DNA of 38,994 nucleotides, from contig CBIHLN010000019.1 of assembly GCA_966210725.1 (NCBI GenBank), positions 1 through 38,994 of the forward strand, read 5' to 3'. The stretch comes from Lysobacter_C sp966210725 (GTDB taxonomy: Bacteria > Pseudomonadota > Gammaproteobacteria > Xanthomonadales > Xanthomonadaceae). Position numbers and translations under genes: made by a program. This document shows, piece by piece, positions 23,803-31,137 of the stretch. The first letter of the stretch is position 1, and each line of letters opens with the position of its first letter. The notes beneath the pieces were generated by a model. The model made no database searches, had not been told where the DNA came from, and saw only the letters and a program-made list of their open reading frames with translations.

Positions 23803-24807
23803 ATGGAACCTGCCCTGAAACAGCGCCTGATCGGTGCGGCCGTTCTGGTCGCGCTGGCGGTGATCTTCCTGCCCATGCTGATCAAGGGCCCGGCGCCGGA
23901 GAGCGGGATGTCGGATGTCTCGCTGGACGTCCCGGCTCCGCCGGGCGACGGCGGCATGGAGACGCGCGAGCTGCCGCTGCTGGCCCCGGGCGATGCGCCC
24001 GCGGGCGGCGCGCTGGGGCTGCCGCCGGGGCAGGCCGAAGACGGCCGCCTGCCGACCGTCGACACCACCACGGGCGAAGGCGGCGGCCAGGGCGACATGA
24101 TGCCGGCGCCCACGGCGGGCGGCGATTACGCCGTCAGCTTCGGCAGCTACGCCAGCACCGGCGATGCCGCGCGGGTGGTCGAGGCGCTGCGGAGCTCGCA
24201 GCTGCCGGGCTACCAGGAGCGCGTCGAAGGCCGCGACGGCCGCACCACCCATCGCGTGCGCGTCGGACCGTACGCCAGCCGTGCCGATGCCGAGGCGGCC
24301 CGCCTGCGCGCCGCGCACGTGCGCGACGACGTCGGCTCCCAGGTGGTCGCACTCGATGCCGGTGACCCGCCCCGTGAACCGGCATCCGCATCAACACCGG
24401 CAGCCGCTACCACGACTGGCACCGTCAATCAGGAGCCGCTCGCTGCGAACGCGCCGGCCCCCAAGCCGGAGCCGAAGCCGGCCACGCCCAAGCCTGCTGC
24501 GCCTGACCCCGAGCCGGTGGCCGCGGCCGCCGAGCCCGCGCCGCCGGCGCCGTCCAGGCCGGCCGCCGCGGATGTCGGCTTCGCGGTGCAGCTGGGCGCC
24601 TTCAGCAACGCGGCCGAAGCCGGCAAGCTGCGCGACCGCGTACGCGCGCTGGGCTTCGGTGCGTTCACCGAGCAGGTCAACACCGACAAGGGCACCCTCA
24701 ACCGTGTGTTGGCCGGCCCCGTTGCCAGCCGCGAGCAGGCCGAGCAGCTGAAGTCGCAGGTCGCCGCGCGCACCGGCATCACCGGCCTGGTCCGCTCGCA
24801 CCCCTGA
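23803..24807 (+). CDS. dedD: SPOR-domain protein, DedD-like, with two SPOR repeats
   Basis: This 334-residue protein is probably a division-site envelope protein. One N-terminal transmembrane helix (about residues 9-27, IGAAVLVALAVIFLPMLI) is followed by a Pro/Gly-rich periplasmic linker. A first SPOR-like repeat begins near residue 105 (DYAVSFGSYASTGDAARVVEAL), then a long Pro/Ala linker, and a second near residue 262 (VGFAVQLGAFSNAAEAGKLR) ending at the C-terminus. SPOR domains bind peptidoglycan denuded of stem peptides at the septum. E. coli DedD has one SPOR domain, so the duplicated form is a lineage variation. Position between folC and cvpA supports the name. Confidence 0.85.
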   Translation: MEPALKQRLIGAAVLVALAVIFLPMLIKGPAPESGMSDVSLDVPAPPGDGGMETRELPLLAPGDAPAGGALGLPPGQAEDGRLPTVDTTTGEGGGQGDMMPAPTAGGDYAVSFGSYASTGDAARVVEALRSSQLPGYQERVEGRDGRTTHRVRVGPYASRADAEAARLRAAHVRDDVGSQVVALDAGDPPREPASASTPAAATTTGTVNQEPLAANAPAPKPEPKPATPKPAAPDPEPVAAAAEPAPPAPSRPAAADVGFAVQLGAFSNAAEAGKLRDRVRALGFGAFTEQVNTDKGTLNRVLAGPVASREQAEQLKSQVAARTGITGLVRSHP

Positions 24808-24868
24808 TGGGCGGTGCGCGCGCGCTCCGCAAGTCACCGCCGCGCCATGCGGGCTGGACCGGTCGACG

Positions 24869-25474
24869 ATGACCGCGCTGGACTGGGTGCTGCTGGCGAT
24901 CGTCGCGGTGTCGGCGCTGCTGGGTGTGATGCGCGGCCTGATCGGCGTACTGGCCTCGCTGGCGGCCTGGATCCTCGCCGGGTGGGCCGCGTTCCATTTC
25001 GGCGGCCAGGCGGCGTGGATGCTGTCGGGCGGCGATGCGCCCAGCACCGGACAGTTGCTGGCGGGTTATGCGCTGAGCTTCCTGGCGGTCATGGTGGTGG
25101 TCGGGCTGGTGGGCTGGACTGTGCGCCGGCTGGTGCATTCGGTCGGGCTGTCCGGGCTGGATCGGATGCTGGGGCTGGGGATCGGCGTTGCCCGCGGTGC
25201 GTTCGTCGCCTGCGCACTGGTGCTGCTGCTGGGCCTGACGACGATGCCCCGGGAGCCGGAATGGCAGCAGTCGCGGGTGGTGCCGGTCTTCGTGCCGGGT
25301 GCGCAGTGGATGCGCGGCTGGCTGCCCGACTGGGTGGCCGAGCAGGTGGATTTCCGGAGCGGCGGCGCCATGTCACTGGATGGCATGCCGCTCCAGCGCG
25401 AGCCGGCGCTGCCGGTGCCGCCTGCCGCCGGTGACAACCGCCCGGTGGCGCGACCCGGCGACGGCCGCTCTTGA
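24869..25474 (+). CDS. cvpA: CvpA family membrane protein
   Basis: This 201-residue inner-membrane protein has four predicted helices (about residues 5-25, 28-45, 64-85 and 105-125) and a hydrophilic C-terminal tail. The opening TALDWVLLAIVAVSALLGVMRGLIG and the GLDRMLGLGIGVARGA segment are typical of CvpA, known in E. coli for colicin V production and envelope-stress tolerance; the molecular role is unclear. The tail (PEWQQSRVVPVFVPGAQWM, then a Pro/Arg-rich end) is longer than in E. coli. It lies 61 bases after dedD and 59 before purF. Confidence 0.9.
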   Translation: MTALDWVLLAIVAVSALLGVMRGLIGVLASLAAWILAGWAAFHFGGQAAWMLSGGDAPSTGQLLAGYALSFLAVMVVVGLVGWTVRRLVHSVGLSGLDRMLGLGIGVARGAFVACALVLLLGLTTMPREPEWQQSRVVPVFVPGAQWMRGWLPDWVAEQVDFRSGGAMSLDGMPLQREPALPVPPAAGDNRPVARPGDGRS

Positions 25475-25481
25475 ACACACG

Positions 25482-25502
25482 GTCCGGCGGCGTTCGCCGG
25501 AC
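25482..25502 (+). terminator. Hairpin between cvpA and purF
   Basis: GTCCGGCG and CGCCGGAC (8 bp, 5-base loop) sit 7 bases after the cvpA stop and 31 bases before purF. There is no T tract; it may attenuate or protect the transcript rather than end it. Confidence 0.35.
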
Positions 25503-25533
25503 TTCATGAATCGCTAAACGCAGGGCTTATTCC

Positions 25534-27021
25534 ATGTGCGGGATCATCGGCATCGTCGGCCATAACGACGTGGCGGCGCAGCTCTATGACGGCCTGACGG
25601 TGCTGCAGCACCGCGGCCAGGACGCCGCGGGCATCGCGACCGCGCACGGCACCAAGCTGCGCGTGCACAAGGGCAACGGCCTGGTCAGCGACGTGTTCGA
25701 CGAGCACGCCATGCAGGTGTTGCAGGGCCACCTGGGCATCGGCCACTGCCGCTACCCGACCGCCGGCAGCGAAGGCAACGACGAGGCGCAGCCGTTCTAC
25801 GTCAACTCGCCCTTCGGCATCGTGCTGGCGCACAACGGCAACCTGATCAACACCGAGGCCCTGCAGCGCGAGGTGTTCGAGCAGGACCGCCGCAACGTCA
25901 GCACCGAGTCCGACTCCGAAGTGCTGCTCAACGTGTTCGCCCACGAGCTGGACGAGCAGGGCAGCCTGTCGGTGGACGCCACCCTCAACGCGATCGAAGG
26001 CACCCACCGCCGTTGCGTCGGCGGCTATGCCGTGGTGGCGGCGGTGCTGGGCCTGGGCCTGGTCGCCTTCCGCGACCCGCACGGCATCCGCCCGCTGGTG
26101 ATCGGCAAGCGCAGCAGCGACGGCCGCGACGAGTACGCGGTGGCGTCGGAGTCGGTGGCGCTGGACCTGCTGGGCTACGAGCGCGTGCGCGACGTGCGCC
26201 CGGGCGAGGGCCTGGTCGTCACCACCGACGGCGTGCTGCACACGCGCCAGTGCGTGGAGCCGCGCACCCATACGCCGTGCATTTTCGAGTACGTCTACTT
26301 CGCGCGGCCCGACTCGATGATGGACGACGTCTCGGTGCACAAGGCGCGCATGCGCATGGGCCAGACGCTGGGCGAGAAGATCCAGCGGCTGCGGCCGGAC
26401 CACGACATCGACGTGGTCATCCCGATCCCCGACACCTCGCGCGATTCCGCGCTGGAGATCGCCAACGTGCTGGGCGTGAAGTACCGCGAGGGCTTCATCA
26501 AGAACCGCTACGTCGGCCGCACCTTCATCATGCCGGGGCAGGGCCAGCGCGCGAAGTCGGTGCGCCGCAAGCTCAACCCGATCCCGCTGGAGTTCCGCAA
26601 TCGCGTGGTGCTGCTGGTGGACGACTCCATCGTGCGTGGCACCACGTCCAAGCAGATCGTGCAGATGGCGCGCGACGCCGGTGCGCGCAAGGTGTACCTG
26701 GCCTCTGCCGCGCCGCCGGTGCGCCACCCCAACATCTACGGCATCGACATGCCGACGGCCGAGGAACTGGTGGCCCACCAGCGCAGCGAGGAGGAAATCC
26801 AGCAGCTGCTGGGCTGCGACTGGCTGATCTACCAGGACCTCGAGGACCTGGAGCGTGCGGTGGCCGGTCCCAAGGCGCGCCTGACGCACTTCGACTCCTC
26901 GTGCTTCAACGGCAACTACGTCACCGGCACCGAGGCCGACTACTTCGAGCGCATCAAGCACCTGCGTTCGGACGAGGCGAAGACCACGCGACGCGTGCCG
27001 GTGGCGGCCACGCGCGGTTGA
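25534..27021 (+). CDS. purF: Amidophosphoribosyltransferase
   Basis: This 495-residue enzyme catalyses the first committed step of purine synthesis, transferring glutamine amide nitrogen to PRPP. It begins MCGIIGIVG, so C2 is the glutaminase nucleophile and only the initiator Met needs removal; there is no propeptide, as in E. coli and unlike Bacillus. The glutaminase domain shows GHCRYPTAGS and HNGNLINT; the phosphoribosyltransferase domain has VDDSIVRGTTSKQIV (about residues 362-376) and ends with DSSCFNGNYVTG. The start at 25534 is fixed by C2. The DUF455 gene follows after 22 bases. Confidence 0.97.
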   Translation: MCGIIGIVGHNDVAAQLYDGLTVLQHRGQDAAGIATAHGTKLRVHKGNGLVSDVFDEHAMQVLQGHLGIGHCRYPTAGSEGNDEAQPFYVNSPFGIVLAHNGNLINTEALQREVFEQDRRNVSTESDSEVLLNVFAHELDEQGSLSVDATLNAIEGTHRRCVGGYAVVAAVLGLGLVAFRDPHGIRPLVIGKRSSDGRDEYAVASESVALDLLGYERVRDVRPGEGLVVTTDGVLHTRQCVEPRTHTPCIFEYVYFARPDSMMDDVSVHKARMRMGQTLGEKIQRLRPDHDIDVVIPIPDTSRDSALEIANVLGVKYREGFIKNRYVGRTFIMPGQGQRAKSVRRKLNPIPLEFRNRVVLLVDDSIVRGTTSKQIVQMARDAGARKVYLASAAPPVRHPNIYGIDMPTAEELVAHQRSEEEIQQLLGCDWLIYQDLEDLERAVAGPKARLTHFDSSCFNGNYVTGTEADYFERIKHLRSDEAKTTRRVPVAATRG

Positions 27022-27043
27022 TTCCGCGCCGGCAGGTGTACCG

Positions 27044-27859
27044 ATGACCGGCACGCTGTTCGAGGCGGCCCGCCGATGCCTCGATGCGGCCTCGCCCGAC
27101 GGCAAGGTGTCGGCGACGTTCGCGGCGGCCGACGCATTCGCGCGCGGAGGGCTGTCGATCCCGTCGGATGCACCGGCCCCCGAGCCGGTCCGCATGCCGG
27201 GCCGCCCGGAGCGGCCCCGCCTGGTGCATCCGCGTGAACTGCCCAAGCGCGGATTCGGTACGGTCGAGGGCCGCGCCGCGTTCATCCACGCCATCGCGCA
27301 CATCGAGTTCAACGCGATCGACCTGGCGTGGGACGCCGCCTACCGCTTCCGTGGCCTGCCCGACGGGTTCTATGCCGACTGGGTGTCGTGTGCGGCCGAC
27401 GAAGCGCGGCACTTCGTCATGCTGCGCGACCGCTTGCGGCAGCTGGGGTTCGACTACGGCGACTTCGACGCGCACAACGGCCTGTGGGAGATGGCCGAGA
27501 AGACCGCGCACGACGGCCTGGAGCGCATGGCGCTGGTCCCGCGGGTGCTGGAGGCGCGCGGCCTGGACGTGACGCCGGGGATGATCGCGCGCCTGCAGGG
27601 CATGGGCGATGCTGACACGGTGGCGATCCTGGAGGTGATCCTGCGCGAGGAAGTCGCCCACGTCGCCGCCGGCTCGCGCTGGTTCCGCTGGTACTGCGAG
27701 CGCGCTGGCGTCGAGCCGGCGTCGACGTTCCAGCGCCTGTTGGGCGAATACGCCCGCGCCGTGCTGCACGGGCCGTTCAACCTGGACGCGCGCGCCGCGG
27801 CGGGCTTCGACGAGGACGAGCTCGCGCTGCTACAGGGCTTTGCCGCCAAATCCCTGTAG
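27044..27859 (+). CDS. DUF455 ferritin-like protein
   Basis: This 271-residue protein belongs to the DUF455 family (ferritin-like helical bundle). Likely di-metal ligands are visible in AIAHIEFNAIDLAWDAAYRF, in CAADEARHFVMLRDRL and in ILREEVAHVAAGSRWFRWYC, i.e. the E...ExxH pattern repeated twice. The family is uncharacterised biochemically; an oxygenase or oxidase role is inferred from the fold only. It begins 22 bases after purF, so it is probably co-transcribed. Its stop codon TAG is the TAG of a degenerate GTAG-type REP element beginning at 27855, so the last residues KSL are set by insertion or drift of that repeat. Confidence 0.85.
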   Translation: MTGTLFEAARRCLDAASPDGKVSATFAAADAFARGGLSIPSDAPAPEPVRMPGRPERPRLVHPRELPKRGFGTVEGRAAFIHAIAHIEFNAIDLAWDAAYRFRGLPDGFYADWVSCAADEARHFVMLRDRLRQLGFDYGDFDAHNGLWEMAEKTAHDGLERMALVPRVLEARGLDVTPGMIARLQGMGDADTVAILEVILREEVAHVAAGSRWFRWYCERAGVEPASTFQRLLGEYARAVLHGPFNLDARAAAGFDEDELALLQGFAAKSL

Positions 27860-27879
27860 GCGCAGCTTCAGTCGCGATC
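27855..27879 (+). repeat. Degenerate single GTAG-type REP element
   Basis: The 25 bases match the REP arm at 36867-36891 with three mismatches; the hairpin core GCGGCT-tc-AGCCGC has become GCAGCT-tc-AGTCGC. Its TAG is the stop codon of the DUF455 gene. Confidence 0.7.
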
Positions 27880-27894
27880 GAGTTCGCGCGGCTC

Positions 27895-27966
27895 TGTAGG
27901 AGCGACGTGAGTCGCGACCCGCGCAGTTGCCGGAGTTGCGCGGTCGCGACTCACGTCGCTCCTACA
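27895..27966. repeat. GTAG-type REP pair (inverted doublet 1)
   Basis: Two perfect 25-base arms face each other (27895-27919 and 27942-27966) around 22 bases. Each begins TGTAGGAGCGACGTGAGTCG and contains its own small palindrome. Such REP doublets are mobilised by RAYT transposases in related genera; none is in this window. Confidence 0.88.
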
Positions 27967-27996
27967 ACAGAAGGGCGCTTCGATCGCCCGCGGGGC

Positions 27997-28058
27997 TTAC
28001 ATCGCCGCCAGGGCCAGGCCGTCCGCGTCCACGCGCACGACGGACCCCTGCTCGTACC
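27997..28058 (-). pseudogene. Remnant second copy of the lpxH 3' end
   Basis: Read on the minus strand these 62 bases encode YEQGSVVRVDADGLALAAM and a stop, aligning without gaps to the last residues of the intact lpxH (YEQGSVLRLDAEGMTLATL, 28132-28193). By hand count 51 of 62 bases match, with the first 22 coding bases identical and most differences at third positions or conservative. The rest of the gene is absent. The pattern suggests a leftover 3' end after replacement of the native lpxH by a homologue, or an old 135-bp-offset duplication. Confidence 0.75.
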
Positions 28059-28131
28059 GCGCCGCGGTAGAGCATTGTTGCGTCGAAAATCATCGCGCCG
28101 CAGCGCGCAACCGAAGCGGCCTGCTTGCGCT

Positions 28132-28863
28132 TTACAGCGTCGCCAAGGTCATACCCTCGGCGTCCAACCGCAGGACGGACCCCTGCTCGTACCAGTCCCC
28201 GAGCACTACACGCTTGCAGTCACGCCCCTCCACCACCGGCTCATGCACTGCCGGCCGGTGCGTGTGGCCGTGGATCAGCGTGTCGATCCCGAAGCGCGCC
28301 AGTGTCGCGGTGACGGCCTCGGGCGCGACGTCGGTGATCGTTTCCATCGTGCCCTGGCCCTTGAGGCCCGACTGGTGCGCCTGGCTGGCCGCGCGCGCCT
28401 GCTGCGCGAATGCCAGCCGCGCCTGCAGCGGCTGCGACAGGAACTGCGCCTGCCACGCCGGGTCGCGCGTCTGCACACGGAAGGCCTGGTAGGCGACATC
28501 GCCGGTGCACAACGTGTCGCCGTGCATCAGCAGGGTGGGGCGGCCGTAGAGCATCACCACGCTGGGGTCGGGCAGGACACGCATGCCGGCGCGGCGCGCA
28601 TAGGCATCGCCCAGCAGGAAGTCGCGGTTGCCGCGGATGAAGAACACCGACGTGCCGGCGTCGACCACGGCGCGCACCGCGTCGGCGGTGCGCGCGCCGG
28701 CCTCGGACGGGTCGTCGTCGCCCACCCACGCCTCGAACAGGTCGCCCAGGATATACAGGGCGTCCGCGCCCCGGGCTTCGTCCTGCAGGAACCGGCAGAA
28801 CAGGTCGGTGATGTGCGGCCGCTGCGCGTCCAGGTGGAGGTCGGAAATGAAGAGCGTGGTCAT
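28132..28863 (-). CDS. lpxH: UDP-2,3-diacylglucosamine diphosphatase
   Basis: This 243-residue calcineurin-like metallophosphoesterase hydrolyses UDP-2,3-diacylglucosamine to lipid X in lipid A synthesis. Metal-ligand motifs are FISDLHLD (residues 5-12), ILGDLFEAWVGDD, FIRGNRDFLLG, MHGDTLC and IHGHTHRPAVH in family order. Length equals E. coli LpxH. The start is ATG at 28863; a TACAAT -10-like hexamer ends only six bases upstream, so the message may be leaderless. A much longer open frame continues upstream antisense to gltX and zur but has no family character. The gene is divergent from gltX over 90 bases, and its 3' end is echoed by the remnant at 27997-28058. Confidence 0.96.
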   Translation of the reverse strand: MTTLFISDLHLDAQRPHITDLFCRFLQDEARGADALYILGDLFEAWVGDDDPSEAGARTADAVRAVVDAGTSVFFIRGNRDFLLGDAYARRAGMRVLPDPSVVMLYGRPTLLMHGDTLCTGDVAYQAFRVQTRDPAWQAQFLSQPLQARLAFAQQARAASQAHQSGLKGQGTMETITDVAPEAVTATLARFGIDTLIHGHTHRPAVHEPVVEGRDCKRVVLGDWYEQGSVLRLDAEGMTLATL

Positions 28864-28869
28864 GCGGCG

Positions 28870-28875
28870 ATTGTA
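28870..28875 (-). promoter_or_regulatory. Putative -10 element of lpxH, leaderless spacing
   Basis: TACAAT on the minus strand, six bases before the ATG at 28863, with no Shine-Dalgarno between. Confidence 0.4.
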
Positions 28876-28917
28876 GGGCCCATCAATTGCGCGCCTACAG
28901 GTGCCGGCCCGGCCCGG

Positions 28918-28923
28918 TAAAAT
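28918..28923 (+). promoter_or_regulatory. Putative -10 element of gltX
   Basis: TAAAAT lies 30 bases before the gltX ATG, in the loop of a small CCCGG/CCGGG palindrome. No good -35 was found. Confidence 0.4.
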
Positions 28924-28953
28924 GCCGGGCTTGCCCGCCCCGAGCCCGACCGC

Positions 28954-30360
28954 ATGACCTGCCGCACCCGTTTCGCCCCCAGCCCCACCGGTTACCTGCA
29001 CATCGGCGGCGCGCGCACCGCGCTGTACTGCTGGCTGGAGGCACGCCGTCGCGGCGGGCAGTTCATCCTGCGCATCGAGGACACCGACCGCGAGCGCAGT
29101 ACGCAGGCCGCCATCGACGCCATCCTGCAGGCGATGGACTGGCTGGGCTTGGACTACGACGAAGGCCCGGTCTACCAGACCCACCGCCTGGACCGGTACC
29201 GCGAGGTCGCCGAGCAGCTGGTCGCCGCCGGCCACGCGTACTACGCCTACGAGACCAAGGACGAGCTCGAGGCCATGCGCGAGGCCGCGATGGCCAAGGG
29301 CGACAAGCCGCGCTACAGCGGCGCTGCGCGCGATGCCCACCTGCCGTATCGCGACGACCCCAACCGCGTCATCCGCTTCCGCAACCCGCTCGACGGCACG
29401 GTGGCGTGGGACGACAAGGTCAAGGGCCGCATCGAGATCGCCAACAGCGAGCTCGACGACCTGGTGATCTTCCGCTCCGACGGCTATGCGACCTACAACT
29501 TCGCCGTGGTCGTCGACGACCTGGACATGGGCATCACCGACGTCGTGCGTGGCGACGACCACGTCAACAACACGCCCCGCCAGATCAACATCTACAAGGC
29601 GCTGGGCGCCGCGGTGCCGCACTTCGCGCACCTGCCGATGATCCTCGATCCCGAAGGCGCGAAGCTCTCCAAGCGCACCGGCGCCGCGGACGTCATGCAG
29701 TACCGCGACATGGGCTACCTGCCGCACGCGCTGCTCAACTACCTGGTGCGCCTGGGCTGGTCGCACGGCGACCAGGAGATCTTCTCGATTGCCGAGCTGC
29801 AGTCGCTGTTCGACCTCAAGGACGTCAACGCCAAGGCCGCGCGCATGGACCCGGCCAAGCTCGGCTGGCTCAACCAGCAGTACCTCAAGAGCGATGCGCC
29901 CGAAGACGTCGCCCGCCACCTGGAGTGGCACCTGCGCGAGGCCGGCTACGACCTCGCCAAGGGACCCGCACCGGCGGACATCGTGCTGGCGCTGCGCGAC
30001 CGCGTGCAGACGCTGAAGGAGATGGCGGAACGGGCCGCTGTGTGGTTCGGCCCGCTGGTCCAGTACGACGAGGCTGCGGTCGCCAAGCACCTCAAGCCGG
30101 CGGCGCGCGCCCCACTGGCCGATGCGCGTGCGCGCCTTGCCGGGCTGGGCGAGTGGACCGTCGACGCGATCAGCACGGCGCTGCACGACACCGCTGCCGC
30201 GCTGGAGCTGGGCATGGGCAAGGTCGCCCAACCGCTGCGCGTGGCGATCACCGGCACCCAGGTCAGCCCCGACATCGGCCACACCGTGTACCTGGCCGGT
30301 CGCGACGAGGCGTTGGCCCGGATCGACGCGGCGCTTGCAAAAGTGCCGGCCGGGGCCTAG
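28954..30360 (+). CDS. gltX: Glutamyl-tRNA synthetase
   Basis: This 468-residue class I aminoacyl-tRNA synthetase charges tRNA-Glu. The HIGH-type motif is APSPTGYLHIGGART near the N-terminus and the KMSKS-type motif is AKLSKRTGA (about residue 234). RIEDTDRERS and RGDDHVNNTPRQI are further GluRS hallmarks. The zinc-knuckle cysteines of E. coli GluRS are absent: the matching segment reads AYYAYETKDELEAMRE and later SGAARDA. Length is close to E. coli (471). zur begins nine bases after the stop, so the two are probably co-transcribed. Whether it also mischarges tRNA-Gln cannot be told here. Confidence 0.96.
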   Translation: MTCRTRFAPSPTGYLHIGGARTALYCWLEARRRGGQFILRIEDTDRERSTQAAIDAILQAMDWLGLDYDEGPVYQTHRLDRYREVAEQLVAAGHAYYAYETKDELEAMREAAMAKGDKPRYSGAARDAHLPYRDDPNRVIRFRNPLDGTVAWDDKVKGRIEIANSELDDLVIFRSDGYATYNFAVVVDDLDMGITDVVRGDDHVNNTPRQINIYKALGAAVPHFAHLPMILDPEGAKLSKRTGAADVMQYRDMGYLPHALLNYLVRLGWSHGDQEIFSIAELQSLFDLKDVNAKAARMDPAKLGWLNQQYLKSDAPEDVARHLEWHLREAGYDLAKGPAPADIVLALRDRVQTLKEMAERAAVWFGPLVQYDEAAVAKHLKPAARAPLADARARLAGLGEWTVDAISTALHDTAAALELGMGKVAQPLRVAITGTQVSPDIGHTVYLAGRDEALARIDAALAKVPAGA

Positions 30361-30369
30361 ATCAGGGCC

Positions 30370-30849
30370 ATGGGCCACGCCTGCACCGACCCGAAGCACC
30401 ACGTCCACGACGCCGACGCGTTCGTGGGCGAGGTCGAGCGCGTGTGCAAGCAGCGCGGCCTGCGCCTGACGCCGATCCGCGCCAACGCGCTGCGCCTGAT
30501 CGCCGATGCCGAGCGCCCGGTCAAGGCCTACGAGCTGCTGGACCTGATGAAGGCCACGCACGACGCCGCGGCGCCGCCGACGGTCTATCGCGCGCTGGAG
30601 TTCCTGCTGGAGCACGGCTTCATCCACAAGCTGGCGTCGGTCAACGCGTTCGTGGGGTGCCACCACCCGGCGTCGGAGCCCCACGCGGTGCCGTTCCTCA
30701 TCTGCGACCGCTGCCAGTCGGCCACCGAGCTGGAGGACGAGCAGATCGTCGCCGCGCTCGATCACCGCGCGCGCGCGCTGGGCTTCGTGCCGCAGGCGCA
30801 GACGCTGGAGGTGCATGGGCTTTGTGCGCGTTGCGCGGCGACGGGCTGA
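30370..30849 (+). CDS. zur: Zinc uptake regulator of the Fur family
   Basis: This 159-residue repressor senses zinc. The winged-helix DNA-binding part includes RGLRLTPIRANALRLI and PTVYRALEFLLEHGFIHKL. Structural zinc cysteines are C112/C115 (ICDRC) and C152/C155 (LCARC). With a constant offset of nine, H86, C97, H105 and E120 match the regulatory zinc site I recall for E. coli Zur (H77, C88, H96, E111), which argues for Zur rather than Fur. The N-terminus is Cys/His-rich (MGHACTDPKHHVH). Likely targets are the His-rich TonB receptor and merC-like gene about 2.5 kb downstream, whose shared start region has a Zur-box-like palindrome. Confidence 0.92.
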   Translation: MGHACTDPKHHVHDADAFVGEVERVCKQRGLRLTPIRANALRLIADAERPVKAYELLDLMKATHDAAAPPTVYRALEFLLEHGFIHKLASVNAFVGCHHPASEPHAVPFLICDRCQSATELEDEQIVAALDHRARALGFVPQAQTLEVHGLCARCAATG

Positions 30850-30876
30850 AGAAACGCCGGACGACAGGTCTGCTTC

Positions 30877-31049
30877 TGTAGGAGCGGCTTCAGCCGCGAT
30901 CACCTCGCGAGGCAAGCACGCCTCTCTGTGGGAGCGACGTAAGTCGCGACCCGCGTTACTTCGAATGCATGCCGGTCGCGACTTACGTCGCTCCTACAAA
31001 GGGTTGAAGCATTACCGGCAGCGTGATCGCGGCTGAAGCCGCTCCTACA
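30877..31049. repeat. Nested GTAG-type REP pairs (inverted doublet inside a doublet)
   Basis: The outer pair is a perfect 27-base inverted repeat (30877-30903 with 31023-31049), beginning TGTAGGAGCGGCTTCAGCCG. Inside it lies a second pair of different sequence type (30927-30951 with 30974-30998), beginning TGTGGGAGCGACGTAAGTCG, with one mismatch between arms. The element fills the gap between zur and the TonB receptor terminator. Confidence 0.88.
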
Positions 31050-31075
31050 GGATCACAAGGGCAACCAGCGGCGAT

Positions 31076-31112
31076 CGGAAAAGAAGAAGCCCGCCGGATG
31101 GCGGGCTTCTTC
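31076..31112 (-). terminator. Terminator of the TonB receptor gene
   Basis: On the minus strand a 13-bp stem (GAAGAAGCCCGCC and its complement, 31083-31095 with 31100-31112, 4-base loop) is followed by TTTTCC. It starts 26 bases after the receptor stop. Confidence 0.85.
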
Positions 31113-31137
31113 GACGCGGTCAACGTGCAGCCAGGCG

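Noticed and set aside
28872..28899. TGTAGG...CCTACA between lpxH and gltX as a fourth REP pair
   Set aside because: Only six bases match on each side and the REP hairpin core is absent; it probably reflects chance or extreme decay.
28864..30915. Upstream extension of the lpxH frame by about 680 codons
   Set aside because: It lies antisense to gltX and zur and lacks domain character; LpxH is full length from 28863.
27855..31049. Repeated palindromes that could suggest a CRISPR array
   Set aside because: The repeats are inverted pairs with a GTAG head, not regularly spaced direct repeats with spacers, and no cas genes are present.
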